Origin: Chryseobacterium luteum
Lineage (GTDB): Bacteria; Bacteroidota; Bacteroidia; Flavobacteriales; Weeksellaceae
Assembly: GCF_000737785.1 (NCBI RefSeq)
Contig: NZ_JPRO01000001.1
Span: 124,001-188,000, forward strand
Reading direction: 5' to 3'
DNA: 64,000 bases
Shown: positions 1-8,368 of the stretch, piece after piece
How the letters are laid out: the number at the start of each line of letters is the position of its first letter
Position numbering within the stretch: position 1 is the first letter of the stretch
Made by a program: the position numbers and the translations under genes
Notes under the pieces: generated by a model
Databases searched by the model: none
The model's input: the letters and a program-made list of their open reading frames with translations, nothing else
Told to the model about the DNA's origin: nothing

Positions 1-2
1 AG

Positions 3-92
3 AAGGCTACAATTGAACTGTTGGGTGAACCTGACTATAATTATTCCGTCATTGACTCATTTACCCTGACCCTCGAATACACTAAAAAATAA
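3..92 (+). CDS. C-terminal end of a truncated gene, possibly Tc-toxin A-like
   Basis: The reading frame is open from the window edge and stops with TAA at 90-92, leaving 29 residues. The tail has an alternating hydrophobic pattern ending in SFTLTLEYTKK. This resembles the very end of Tc-toxin A subunits, where an I-S-D-hydrophobic-L-R/K-Y-T pattern closes the protein, but 29 residues cannot prove it. The next gene starts only 22 bases on in the same direction, so the two probably share a transcript. The rest of the gene lies outside the window. Confidence 0.5.
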   Translation, partial: KATIELLGEPDYNYSVIDSFTLTLEYTKK

Positions 93-114
93 ATCATAAA
101 AATAAAATATTAAA

Positions 115-3100
115 ATGACAACAAACAATACACCACCAGTAATGTCCGCCTTTACCGTGGGAGAATCCTTAATAGGAGAAGGCATTATTAACTATAAAGC
201 AAACAATAATATGAATACAACAAACAATGCGTCACAGACGCTTTTCAGATTCGTGAGTTTAAGAAACCCACAATTAACGGAAACTAAAGATAAAAATTTA
301 GGGTTTATCCACAGGCCAAAAGGAGCCACCGGTATTTTTGATACTGCAGTTGCCGGAAGACCTGCCAAATCTTCCAAATTTGGAGAAATGGCAAAAGCCG
401 CCCGCGGATTCAATACTCAGGGGTTTGAAACAGAAAAGAAAATTGAAGAAGGAGTATTTGGAGACCTTCTTATCATCGGACGAAAGCTCTCTAAAAAAGA
501 AACATTAGCCAATGACGACTGGACTTACGTAAAAGATTATTACAAAAGTCTTATTGACACTAACAAAGAGCTTAATCCGGAAGGAATTAAAACATTTAGT
601 CTTCTCTGGAATAATTTTATTTATCAGATCGTTACCCCGGGAGATTTCTACATTAAAGAGGCAATCAGCCATATTCTGATGGCAATCCAGCTGGGTTTTG
701 CGGGCAATCTGGACCTTACAGATGAAGAAATCATTAAGGTAAACGGCGATAAACCTTTAGAAAAAGCGATGAATGGAAAAGTAATATTACCAACATCATT
801 ATTTTCAGAGGATACGGAAACATCTTTTTCAGTTTCTTCCAGAGGATCTGAAGATTCCGCTCCGGTTCTGGGCGCAAAAACCCTTCAAAGATTAGAATCT
901 GAAGCAAGAACCTCGTTGGTTGCCAACAAAGCAATCCACAGAAAAGAAGCTTTGGATAAGTTAAATACCGAATTGGGAAAACTTCAGAAAAAATACCACA
1001 AAGCGCGTTATCAGGCATATCAAGACGATTATTCCAGGTACATGGATGAAAACAGGGAACGTCTGGATCTCTATGACAGAAAGCTGGCCGAAGTAGAAAG
1101 CAGGATCACTCCGGAAACTTCGGAAGAAGAAAAAGAACGTCTTTACAATAGTTTAAAGGAATATGAAGTTCCGTCTTTTGTATTTTCATACAGAAATGAA
1201 ATCAATTTAGAAGATTTGCAGGCAAAACTTTCTCCGGAATCTTTCGACCTTTTTGTTGAACTTTTCGGTGAATTTAATGCCGGAGAGGTTTCTAAAGTTG
1301 CAGCTACAGAAAATATTCAGTTTCTTTCAGATGACACCTTGAAAATTGGAACTCAGACCATTATTCTGGATGATGAAATACAAAGCTATGCTGATGCTTT
1401 GATTGTTATCCAAAACAATATTTCTTCATCAATGGAGACCGCTCTGCAAAACAGCCCTCTTCTTGAGCAGCAGTATGCAAACATCGGCGGAGCTTCAGTT
1501 CCTGTTATCCGGAATACGGCCAGAACTCCGATGGCATACAGCTTATATGCCCACAATTCTTTCAGGTTGTCCGGTAGCAGAGGATTTGTCAATTTTTCTT
1601 TTGAAGTTGAAGATGTTTCGTGGAGTGTTGCCAATGCCAAGATCATTGCCACTACAGACGCTGTCGGAACTTTTGAAGAAAACTACAGCAATCTCCAGGT
1701 CATTGATAATAAAATCACGCTACCGACATGTTTAGTCGATAAGTTCCGAAACAGTTTCAGCTTCAGAATAGAAATCATTTTTGATAACGGAAGCCAGGCA
1801 TACGGAGATATTACCACACAATACCCGAAAGAAGACTTAAACCTCACAGGAATGCTTACTCTGAAACGTGCTGTAGTTGAAAATCCGGGTGAACCAGAAC
1901 CGGTGACAATCCAGAAACGTAAAAATTTCGGGATAAAAAGACTCGGAGTTGCAGATTATCTGAAAGTAGTCCAAAGTCTTCATGCCTACGTTCCGGGAGA
2001 AGTTTCCAATATTGAAAATGTTATGGCCAGCGAATTGAGGCATAAATCTTCGGTTGCCAGAGATTATTCCGAAATTACAGATACCACTTCTAAATCTGAA
2101 GAAACCGAAAAAATTTCCGACACTTCAAAAACCTCCAGAACAGATATGCAGACCGAGGTTGCCAAAGAAATTGACAAGCAGCAAAGTATTACTGCCTATA
2201 CAAGATTCAGCTATGGAAATGATAGCGCTATGAAATTTGAAATCGGAGCAGACTATGCCAATAATACCGCTCAGCATGACAGCACAAGACAGGCCATGAT
2301 GAAATCCCAGGAGATCACGGAAAGGGCAATGGAAAGAGTTCTTACCAAAATTTCAGAAGAAAGAGTTCAGAAAATCATCAAAGAATATACGGAAACCAAT
2401 GTTCATGAGTTTGACAACAGAGGAAAAGCTCTTACAACCAACCAACCGCCACAGCACATCACTGGAGTTTACAGATGGGTTGATAAAAAGATGAAAAACC
2501 AGATCTATAACTATGGTAAACGTACCATGTTTGAATTTATGGTTCCTGAACCTTCAAGATTACACCGTCTGGCTCTTACTGTTGCCAAAGCCCAGGTGCT
2601 TACCGCTCCTGTAGACCCTAGAAAAGCTCCTGAACCATGGTATATGCCGGATCCGAAACCTGCAATTATAGAGCAGATCCAGCATTGGGCACAGATTTAC
2701 GGAGTACAGCTAGACGCTTTCCCGGCTCCCACTAAACAAGTTATTCATACTGCTGCGAGTGTTCCTCAAACCAATGACGATTTTGGAATAGATTATACCC
2801 AGTTTACAATTCCTGACAACTATGCTGCGAAAAATGCAAGCTTTCATTGTGAGGCAGGTCGAAACAGAGGTGGCGGATTGCAGGGATCCCGTTATGCAGA
2901 AGTATACTGTTCCAATTTAAAAGGAGATATGGTTGGTCTCAATGATCGTGGAGATATTATTTTTGACAGAGCATCGTCCGGTCTCAATCTAACAGGTAAT
3001 GTAAGTTTCCAGGTGAAAGGACATAATATTAGACATTATACCATTAAAGCAACAGTAAATTGTGAACTAAGTGATGAATTCATCAGCAAATGGAAAACGG

Positions 3101-3924
3101 AAAGTTTCAGTGCAATCATCAAAGCTTATGAAGATGCTTACACAAAATTCCAGGAGGAGCAGGCAAGATTAGATGCAGAACAGAAAGAAAAAGAGGCACA
3201 GGCTAAAGAAAGACAAGACAGTTTCTACCGTTATATGGAGCATGATGTCTTAAAGCACAACTGTATTGCCTATTTACTGCAGGATTACCTTAATACATTA
3301 GGGCAAGCAACAACAAACGGAGCTGAGGATAAGACAACCATGGATAACTTCCAGGTATATCTGAATGAAAACCTGGATAAATATACCGCCCTTGCCAAGT
3401 TTATGGAACAGGCCTTTGAATGGGAAATCATGGATTATACTTTCTATCCGTACTATTGGGCAAACCGTAAGAGCTGGCAGGAATTCTACCTGAGCGAAAG
3501 TATGGATCCTTTATTCAGAAGCTTCTTGCAGGCAGGTATGGCAAGAATTATCGTTACCGTAAAACCAGGCTTTGAAAATGCCGTACAGTTCTTCCTGGAA
3601 ACAGGCCTTATCTGGAATGGCGGTGAAGTTCCGGTAATCGGAGACCCAATGTACATGAGTATTGTGGACGAAATGAGACAGCCTACCGGAGAAGCCCAGG
3701 GTAAATACTGGATTACCAGACTGCCTACAACGCTTACCATTCTTCAGGATAAGTCTACAGGACTTCCGGTGGATCAGCCATTGCCGATTTTCCCGGAAAC
3801 TGATCCGAAAAACTGTGAGAATCCTTCGGAACTTGAATTTACAACAAGTTTTAGACTGGATGAAAATGCACAGTTATCACATAGTGATGAACCGACAACA
3901 TTACCGACTACAATTGTTGGATAA
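115..3924 (+). CDS. Large (1269 aa) protein of unknown function in a toxin-like locus
   Basis: I do not recognise a named family. There is no signal peptide or membrane segment. A charged helical stretch lies at about residues 272-335, a Ser/Thr/Glu-rich segment at about 650-690, and a long helical region after it. A compact motif with RWVDKKMKNQIYNYGKR sits near 787-805. A second charged, probably coiled-coil stretch (EEQARLDAEQKEKEAQAKER) lies near 1012-1035. A C-terminal module at about 1110-1225 is rich in aromatic residues and contains YPYYWANRKSW and DPLFRSFLQAGMARI; it looks like a discrete conserved domain. The size, the lack of export signals and the position after a possible Tc-toxin end and before a metalloprotease suggest a structural or carrier part of a toxin-delivery locus. 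That role is inferred from context only. Codon use is more moderate than in the very AT-rich genes that follow. Confidence 0.75.
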   Translation: MTTNNTPPVMSAFTVGESLIGEGIINYKANNNMNTTNNASQTLFRFVSLRNPQLTETKDKNLGFIHRPKGATGIFDTAVAGRPAKSSKFGEMAKAARGFNTQGFETEKKIEEGVFGDLLIIGRKLSKKETLANDDWTYVKDYYKSLIDTNKELNPEGIKTFSLLWNNFIYQIVTPGDFYIKEAISHILMAIQLGFAGNLDLTDEEIIKVNGDKPLEKAMNGKVILPTSLFSEDTETSFSVSSRGSEDSAPVLGAKTLQRLESEARTSLVANKAIHRKEALDKLNTELGKLQKKYHKARYQAYQDDYSRYMDENRERLDLYDRKLAEVESRITPETSEEEKERLYNSLKEYEVPSFVFSYRNEINLEDLQAKLSPESFDLFVELFGEFNAGEVSKVAATENIQFLSDDTLKIGTQTIILDDEIQSYADALIVIQNNISSSMETALQNSPLLEQQYANIGGASVPVIRNTARTPMAYSLYAHNSFRLSGSRGFVNFSFEVEDVSWSVANAKIIATTDAVGTFEENYSNLQVIDNKITLPTCLVDKFRNSFSFRIEIIFDNGSQAYGDITTQYPKEDLNLTGMLTLKRAVVENPGEPEPVTIQKRKNFGIKRLGVADYLKVVQSLHAYVPGEVSNIENVMASELRHKSSVARDYSEITDTTSKSEETEKISDTSKTSRTDMQTEVAKEIDKQQSITAYTRFSYGNDSAMKFEIGADYANNTAQHDSTRQAMMKSQEITERAMERVLTKISEERVQKIIKEYTETNVHEFDNRGKALTTNQPPQHITGVYRWVDKKMKNQIYNYGKRTMFEFMVPEPSRLHRLALTVAKAQVLTAPVDPRKAPEPWYMPDPKPAIIEQIQHWAQIYGVQLDAFPAPTKQVIHTAASVPQTNDDFGIDYTQFTIPDNYAAKNASFHCEAGRNRGGGLQGSRYAEVYCSNLKGDMVGLNDRGDIIFDRASSGLNLTGNVSFQVKGHNIRHYTIKATVNCELSDEFISKWKTESFSAIIKAYEDAYTKFQEEQARLDAEQKEKEAQAKERQDSFYRYMEHDVLKHNCIAYLLQDYLNTLGQATTNGAEDKTTMDNFQVYLNENLDKYTALAKFMEQAFEWEIMDYTFYPYYWANRKSWQEFYLSESMDPLFRSFLQAGMARIIVTVKPGFENAVQFFLETGLIWNGGEVPVIGDPMYMSIVDEMRQPTGEAQGKYWITRLPTTLTILQDKSTGLPVDQPLPIFPETDPKNCENPSELEFTTSFRLDENAQLSHSDEPTTLPTTIVG

Positions 3925-3937
3925 CAATTAATCTTAA

Positions 3938-3969
3938 TCAGCGGTGTGAAATACCATCGCTGTTTTTTT
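3938..3969 (+). terminator. Probable rho-independent terminator after the 1269-aa gene
   Basis: An imperfect hairpin with CAGCG/CGCTG outer arms is followed at once by seven T residues. It lies in the 65-base gap before the metalloprotease gene, so that gene may have its own promoter or depend on read-through. Confidence 0.6.
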
Positions 3970-3989
3970 AAAATTTTAATCTCAAAAAA

Positions 3990-5954
3990 ATGAAAAATAT
4001 AGATATTAGAAATCTGGCGGGTATTGGTGTGGCTGATATTGATGTCTACAAAACCAATAGCAGAAAAAAATATGAAAAATATGTAATTGAAGGAAAAATA
4101 AAATTTTATCGCTCCAAAACACATAGCGAAGATAAACTTGGCATTCAAGATAATCTTTATAAAGGAGAATTTGGTTTTGATTTATACAATAAAAAAAGCT
4201 GCCCGAAAAAAGGCTTTATTCATTATTACAATATAGAAGGTAACTCTTTAGAAAAAATAAATGATGAAAAATATGAAGAATATATTTGTCCTTATGTAAG
4301 TATCTGGCCTAAAACTAAAATTATGCTGTATGTCAAAGCAGAAAAAAATCCAGGTGCAGAAGAACTTTTAGAATACGAATGTACGGAATGGAATAAGAAT
4401 ACTAATACGTTTAGCAAAGCATCATCTGCAATAACAATTACCAAAGAAAAACCTGAAGAAGATAAAAAAGATAAAAATAAAAAACATTTTAATATAAGCA
4501 TTAATTGTACAGCAGCTTTTGAAAATGACATCAGTATTGTTGCAAAATACAATAATGAAACGGTAGGTAGAGTAATTGTGAAAGCCAATTCTAAAATATA
4601 TGAAGCAGAAATACAACCTGTTCTTATAAAATTTGGCACTATTTCCAATTCTGAAATGTCTTCAAGCAAAACACATGATGCTTTTATAAAAGAAGACTTT
4701 TTAAATTTTTTCAATACTAAATCTTTTAATCAAGCTTATTTGCATGGCACATTAGCTTCAGAAACTCATACTGTAATTTTTTCATTAAATGATTTCATAG
4801 AAAAAAAAATAATTGTTTCGCGAACAATAACAAGTGACGAAAAAAAATCCCTCCCTTCCGCCAAAAATGGATATTATATTATTGATAAGGAACAATATAA
4901 TAGTTTAATTGAAAAAAGATACTGCAGACTTGTAGATCCCGAAAATGAGAAAAGGCAGAAAACAAAAGAAAAACTAATGCTATGCATTCAAAAAATATTG
5001 TCACATTTTAAACTCGGTTTTAAATATGATGAAGAAGTTAATTTACAAAAAGCAAAAGAGTTTTTTTCAAATCAAACAGCAACATCAATTTGGAAAAAAG
5101 CGGAAGTCCAAACTGCATTTAAAGAATATGAGTCCATTAAGAAAAATTATACAGGTGATATTTTTCTGAACAAAAAAGATAAATTGCATTTATTCTATAC
5201 AAAAGATATAGAAGGTACATTAAAAATAGATGATACCGAAGATGAAATAGCAGGTATTGCCCAAGCATTTTCCAAACTTGGGTCTGCAACATGCCATATT
5301 TTTAATAATGCTCTAAATGATAAAGCGAGTACAGGGCTTATTGTTCATGAACTTGGGCATTCCTTAAGTCTAGAACATACTTTTCCATCACAGCTAGAAA
5401 AAAATATAACTTCAAGCAAAGAGCAATTAAATAAAAAAAAGGAAAAGAAAAAAGATTTGGAAAAGAAAATCTTGTCTTATGCTCTAGATTTAAAAAACTA
5501 TATCGGTATTGACCGCGTTTATAGAGATATTAATACAGTTGTTAATGCCAAAATCAGCAATATTAGCCAGGAATATTTTGAAAATTATTTTATAGCATAT
5601 TTTACAGGGACATATACTAATTATAACCTGGGAGTAAAAATAGACTATACTGAAATGAATGACATCATAAAAATTGAAGAAAAAACATTACCTCTTCCTG
5701 TTGAAAATCCTATTGAAAAAATTCAGAAAGAAATTGAAGCACTTGTTGAGGAAATTAAAGTAATGGAAAAACAGTTAACAACTGAAAGAGTTAGAATTTC
5801 AGAAACGGAAGAAAACTTTATGGATTACCGACAGAAATCCAGCGGATCATTCAATACAAGTTTTGAATATAAATCATTTTATCAGTGGCAATGGCAAAAA
5901 ATAATTAACTTTGGAATACAAAATAAACATTTTAAAGAAGTTAAGCAATCATGA
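3990..5954 (+). CDS. Metzincin-type zinc metalloprotease, putative effector/toxin (654 aa)
   Basis: The zinc site is HELGHSLSLEH at residues 453-463, which fits the metzincin pattern HExxHxxxxxH with Ser where Gly is usual: H453, H457 and H463 as ligands and E454 as catalytic base. A Met-turn candidate, ENFMDY, lies at about 608-613 with M611. The 148 residues between H463 and M611 include two Lys/Glu-rich coiled-coil stretches (about 470-500 and 575-605), far longer than the usual spacer. The first 220 residues are beta-rich, have no signal peptide, and end in VGRVIVKANSK and IQPVLIKFG, a type of N-terminal module I associate with secreted effector proteins of Bacteroidota (inference). The gene overlaps the next one by ATGA, so the pair is translationally coupled. 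Base composition is much more AT-rich than the core genes, which suggests transfer. It could also be a non-toxic housekeeping protease, but the context argues against that. Confidence 0.72.
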   Translation: MKNIDIRNLAGIGVADIDVYKTNSRKKYEKYVIEGKIKFYRSKTHSEDKLGIQDNLYKGEFGFDLYNKKSCPKKGFIHYYNIEGNSLEKINDEKYEEYICPYVSIWPKTKIMLYVKAEKNPGAEELLEYECTEWNKNTNTFSKASSAITITKEKPEEDKKDKNKKHFNISINCTAAFENDISIVAKYNNETVGRVIVKANSKIYEAEIQPVLIKFGTISNSEMSSSKTHDAFIKEDFLNFFNTKSFNQAYLHGTLASETHTVIFSLNDFIEKKIIVSRTITSDEKKSLPSAKNGYYIIDKEQYNSLIEKRYCRLVDPENEKRQKTKEKLMLCIQKILSHFKLGFKYDEEVNLQKAKEFFSNQTATSIWKKAEVQTAFKEYESIKKNYTGDIFLNKKDKLHLFYTKDIEGTLKIDDTEDEIAGIAQAFSKLGSATCHIFNNALNDKASTGLIVHELGHSLSLEHTFPSQLEKNITSSKEQLNKKKEKKKDLEKKILSYALDLKNYIGIDRVYRDINTVVNAKISNISQEYFENYFIAYFTGTYTNYNLGVKIDYTEMNDIIKIEEKTLPLPVENPIEKIQKEIEALVEEIKVMEKQLTTERVRISETEENFMDYRQKSSGSFNTSFEYKSFYQWQWQKIINFGIQNKHFKEVKQS

Positions 5955-6832
5955 GAACATTACTTTTTTTTTTATTAATTACAAATTTTCTTTTAGCACA
6001 AAATTCAAAAATTGAATTTTTATCAAGTGAAAAAAAATATGGTGTATCAAAAGATAAGAAATTGATTATCCCTGCAAAATATGACTCTATAACTATAAAA
6101 GACAATTTCTATATTGGATATTTACGCAACCATTGTGATTTATATGATAAAAGCGGCAATCAATTATATCATGATCTGCATACTGTCCAATTTTTAGATA
6201 ATTTCTTTTTTAATAATGTTCAAATAATTGATTTATCCGGGAATACATATTTTATTGATTCAGTTGGAAACAAATTGAATCCTGATGAAATCAAAAGTAA
6301 TTTTACAAGAACACCGTTATTGGATGAGGAATTAAGTTATAATGCTGTTGAAACATATGAAATAAAATCCCCCTTTCAAATCAGTTTTAGTCTCCTCGAT
6401 ACAAAGAAAATCAAAAACAAAGATATTGAATCACATAAGATCATATCACCAGAAAATTCAAACTTTATAAAATTTTTATTAACAAACGATACCAGTATTT
6501 CTTTTCCTAAAGATTATAAGTGCTATCTAATTGCCTACATGAGTTGTATATTTAATCAGTATCAGGTTCTTGTTGAAAAAAATAAAAAATTTGGAATATG
6601 GAATTTAAAAACAAAAAAGTTTGAGCTACCTGCTCATTACGAAGATATACAGGTTTTTGATCAAAATCTAATTTTAAAAAGAAACGATCTTTACACTTTC
6701 TTTCCTAATATTGGAAAAAAAACCAAATATAAAAAGTTAGAACCCTACATAGAATATTTCGCCAGATTTGAAACTCCAGATGGCAAAAAAGGATGGGTGG
6801 ATAGAAAAGGAATAGAATATTTTGACCAATAA
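5951..6832 (+). CDS. Exported WG-repeat protein A (293 aa), possible partner/immunity protein
   Basis: A signal peptide is evident (MRTLLFFLLITNFLLAQ). The rest contains WG-type repeats: KKYGVSKDKKLIIPAKYDSI near residues 30-50, KKFGIWNLKTKKFELPAHYED near 217-238, and a final GKKGWVDRKGIEYFDQ. WG repeats are beta-rich and mediate protein binding. The start codon overlaps the protease stop codon (ATGA), a layout often seen in effector-immunity pairs, so it may protect the cell from the protease; this is inference. The last 109 bases are almost identical to the end of the WG gene at 8364-9263, pointing to duplication or gene conversion. Confidence 0.75.
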   Translation: MRTLLFFLLITNFLLAQNSKIEFLSSEKKYGVSKDKKLIIPAKYDSITIKDNFYIGYLRNHCDLYDKSGNQLYHDLHTVQFLDNFFFNNVQIIDLSGNTYFIDSVGNKLNPDEIKSNFTRTPLLDEELSYNAVETYEIKSPFQISFSLLDTKKIKNKDIESHKIISPENSNFIKFLLTNDTSISFPKDYKCYLIAYMSCIFNQYQVLVEKNKKFGIWNLKTKKFELPAHYEDIQVFDQNLILKRNDLYTFFPNIGKKTKYKKLEPYIEYFARFETPDGKKGWVDRKGIEYFDQ

Positions 6833-6833
6833 T
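6725..6833 (+). repeat. 109-bp repeat, copy 1 (3' end of WG gene A)
   Basis: This stretch matches 9156-9264 with few differences, including the last 66 bases and the stop codon. The divergent block codes for EYF here and CAF in the second copy. The bodies of the two WG genes are much less alike, so the repeat is a shared or converted gene end. Confidence 0.85.
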
Positions 6834-7121
6834 ATAGATAAGCCTCAAAATTATTTGGATACAAAATTTCATAATCAAGTTGTTAGAGTAGTTTCTCCAT
6901 TAGAAAAAGAAAGACTATCAAATATTCTATTTAATTACTCTAAAGGAAGTGGGTTTGTCTATTTTTTAGATAAAAAAAACAATAAAATTACAATTGTTAG
7001 TTTTTCAGGTGTAAGTGGAAAAAAAGAGTATGATACAATTAAAAGCCTTAGTAACAATAATAAAAATGAATTTGAAGAAATAATATTTGCTACTGCAACA
7101 AGTATGGAAATACTAAAATAA
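6822..7121 (+). pseudogene. Truncated paralogue of the exported protein at 7268-7927
   Basis: The frame begins inside the end of WG gene A and has no signal peptide. Its early part (DKPQNYLDTKFHNQ, then EKERLSNILFNY) aligns with EEPRNYLQEKYHNS and DEKIKLSDILFNY around residues 98-131 of the 219-residue protein encoded just downstream. The first 95 or so residues of that protein have no counterpart here. The break falls right behind the repeated WG gene end, so recombination joined the two. It might still be translated as a 99-residue protein by reinitiation, but loss of the export signal makes an intact function unlikely. Confidence 0.6.
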
Positions 7122-7166
7122 TTTTATTGTTTAGGGCTTTCTTTCAAAAAGAAAAAGTACTTGTAG

Positions 7167-7271
7167 TGGGAAGAAAATAAGTTTGAAATTCTTGTTAATG
7201 GGCAGCAGAATCTTTTAATGAAACAAATATTGAAAGATAATCCAGAGATAACAATAGTAAATAAAGAATGA
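7167..7271 (+). pseudogene. Short gene remnant (C-terminal tail)
   Basis: Behind an in-frame stop there is a 34-codon open stretch containing KFEILVNGQQNLLMKQILKD, ending in TGA that overlaps the ATG at 7268 as ATGA. Such coupling and the protein-like composition suggest the tail of a lost gene that once sat directly before the next one. The parent family cannot be named. Confidence 0.35.
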
Positions 7272-7927
7272 AACCTTACCTTAAAATAATTAATATAATA
7301 TTATTTACAGCAATACAGCTATGTTATTCTCAGAATAAAATAGTTTTAGATTCTGTAAGAGTTAGTGTTTGTAAGAAAAAATGTAAAACATTTACAAAAG
7401 AACTATTGGATAAAAAAAACAATAATTCTGCTACTCCTTCATTTATGTTAGGAACTCCAAAATATTTGAAAATGTTTTCAATTTCTTCAAAAGTCAGAAT
7501 GAATATTTATCCTTTTAATGAATATGATTCTATTTATATTGCAAAACCCACATTCATAAAGGATATAGAAGAACCTAGAAATTACTTACAAGAAAAATAT
7601 CATAACTCAGTAAGAATACTAACTGAAGATGAAAAAATAAAACTTTCAGATATTTTATTTAATTATCATAAAACATATGACTTATACCGTATAGGTGAAA
7701 GAAGTACAATTGGTTGTGATTGCATACAATTAAAATATCCAAAAATTATTTTATTATTTAAGAAAGCTGGACAATTTAAAAAATATATTGCTTTTCCAGA
7801 TGATGGTTGGAATAGATATAATCTTACCGATGAAGAGTATCAAAATTTTGACTGGTCAGAGGAAAAAGAGAATGTGATACTCGATATGTTAAAAAAAGAT
7901 ATTCTTCCAAATCAAAAGAAAAATTAA
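7268..7927 (+). CDS. Small exported protein of unknown function (219 aa)
   Basis: A signal peptide is visible (MKPYLKIINIILFTAIQLCYSQ), so the protein goes to the periplasm or envelope. Paired cysteines occur near residues 36-40 (VCKKKC) and 153-155 (GCDC). No family is recognised. The middle part, EEPRNYLQEKYHN followed by KLSDILFNY, is shared with the truncated copy at 6822-7121, so the gene belongs to a small local family. It sits between the metalloprotease/WG pair and remains of another metalloprotease, is strongly AT-rich, and is closed by a hairpin terminator. A role as an accessory or immunity-like protein is possible but rests on position alone. Confidence 0.65.
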   Translation: MKPYLKIINIILFTAIQLCYSQNKIVLDSVRVSVCKKKCKTFTKELLDKKNNNSATPSFMLGTPKYLKMFSISSKVRMNIYPFNEYDSIYIAKPTFIKDIEEPRNYLQEKYHNSVRILTEDEKIKLSDILFNYHKTYDLYRIGERSTIGCDCIQLKYPKIILLFKKAGQFKKYIAFPDDGWNRYNLTDEEYQNFDWSEEKENVILDMLKKDILPNQKKN

Positions 7928-7931
7928 CACC

Positions 7932-7962
7932 AAAGCTGCAACTAATCATTGCAGCTTTTTAA
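7932..7962 (+). terminator. Rho-independent terminator after the 219-aa protein
   Basis: A perfect hairpin AAAGCTGCAA / TTGCAGCTTT with a seven-base loop runs into a short T tract directly behind the stop codon at 7927. Confidence 0.8.
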
Positions 7963-7982
7963 TATTATCTAAATAAATAACT

Positions 7983-8131
7983 TTCAAACAAGGAACAGCA
8001 GATAATATCATGGATTATTCTGGTATTACATATGGTTTTTTAATTATCAACATAATATAAAAGATGGTATCTGGAATGAGGATGGAAAAACTATTATATA
8101 TAAAGACGGGAAAATAATCTCCAGCAATTAA
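7983..8131 (+). pseudogene. Frameshifted tail of a second metzincin protease
   Basis: One frame reads FKQGTADNIMDYSGITYGF and then stops. Adding a single T to the run of six T residues at 8035-8040 lets it continue as FNYQHNIKDGIWNEDGK and on to a stop at 8129-8131. The segment TADNIMDYSG is a typical metzincin Met-turn, and FFNYQHN aligns with FYQWQWQ just after the Met-turn of the intact protease at 3990-5954. The zinc site and everything before it are missing. The 433-base stretch 7931-8363 otherwise contains only the terminator before it and the direct repeat after it. Confidence 0.6.
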
Positions 8132-8270
8132 AAAACTCTTTAAAAAAATAAAATCTTCGGTTTATTATATTAGAAATATATTTGAAAAAGAAGATTTTGA
8201 TTTACTTAACACACAGCAAATTAATCAATTTGAAAATAGTAGGAAAACCAAAGATTTTGAGACAAGCCTC

Positions 8271-8368
8271 TTATTATTTTTCTGTTAAAGCTTCCCACAA
8301 AAAAATAAAACACGACACGTTTTATTGCATTAAGCATATATATTTGTCTTATAAAAATTTACCATGAA
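8271..8368 (+). repeat. 98-bp direct repeat, copy 1 (upstream region and start of WG gene B)
   Basis: It matches 9290-9387 at 93 of 98 positions with no gap. It contains a TATATTTG promoter-like element at 8339-8346 and ends in the ATGAA that starts WG gene B. The second copy lies in front of the WYL regulator gene. Confidence 0.9.

Noticed and set aside
8182..8367. 61-codon frame in front of WG gene B
   Set aside because: Most of it lies in the 98-bp direct repeat and it overlaps the WG gene start; the protein has no plausible features.
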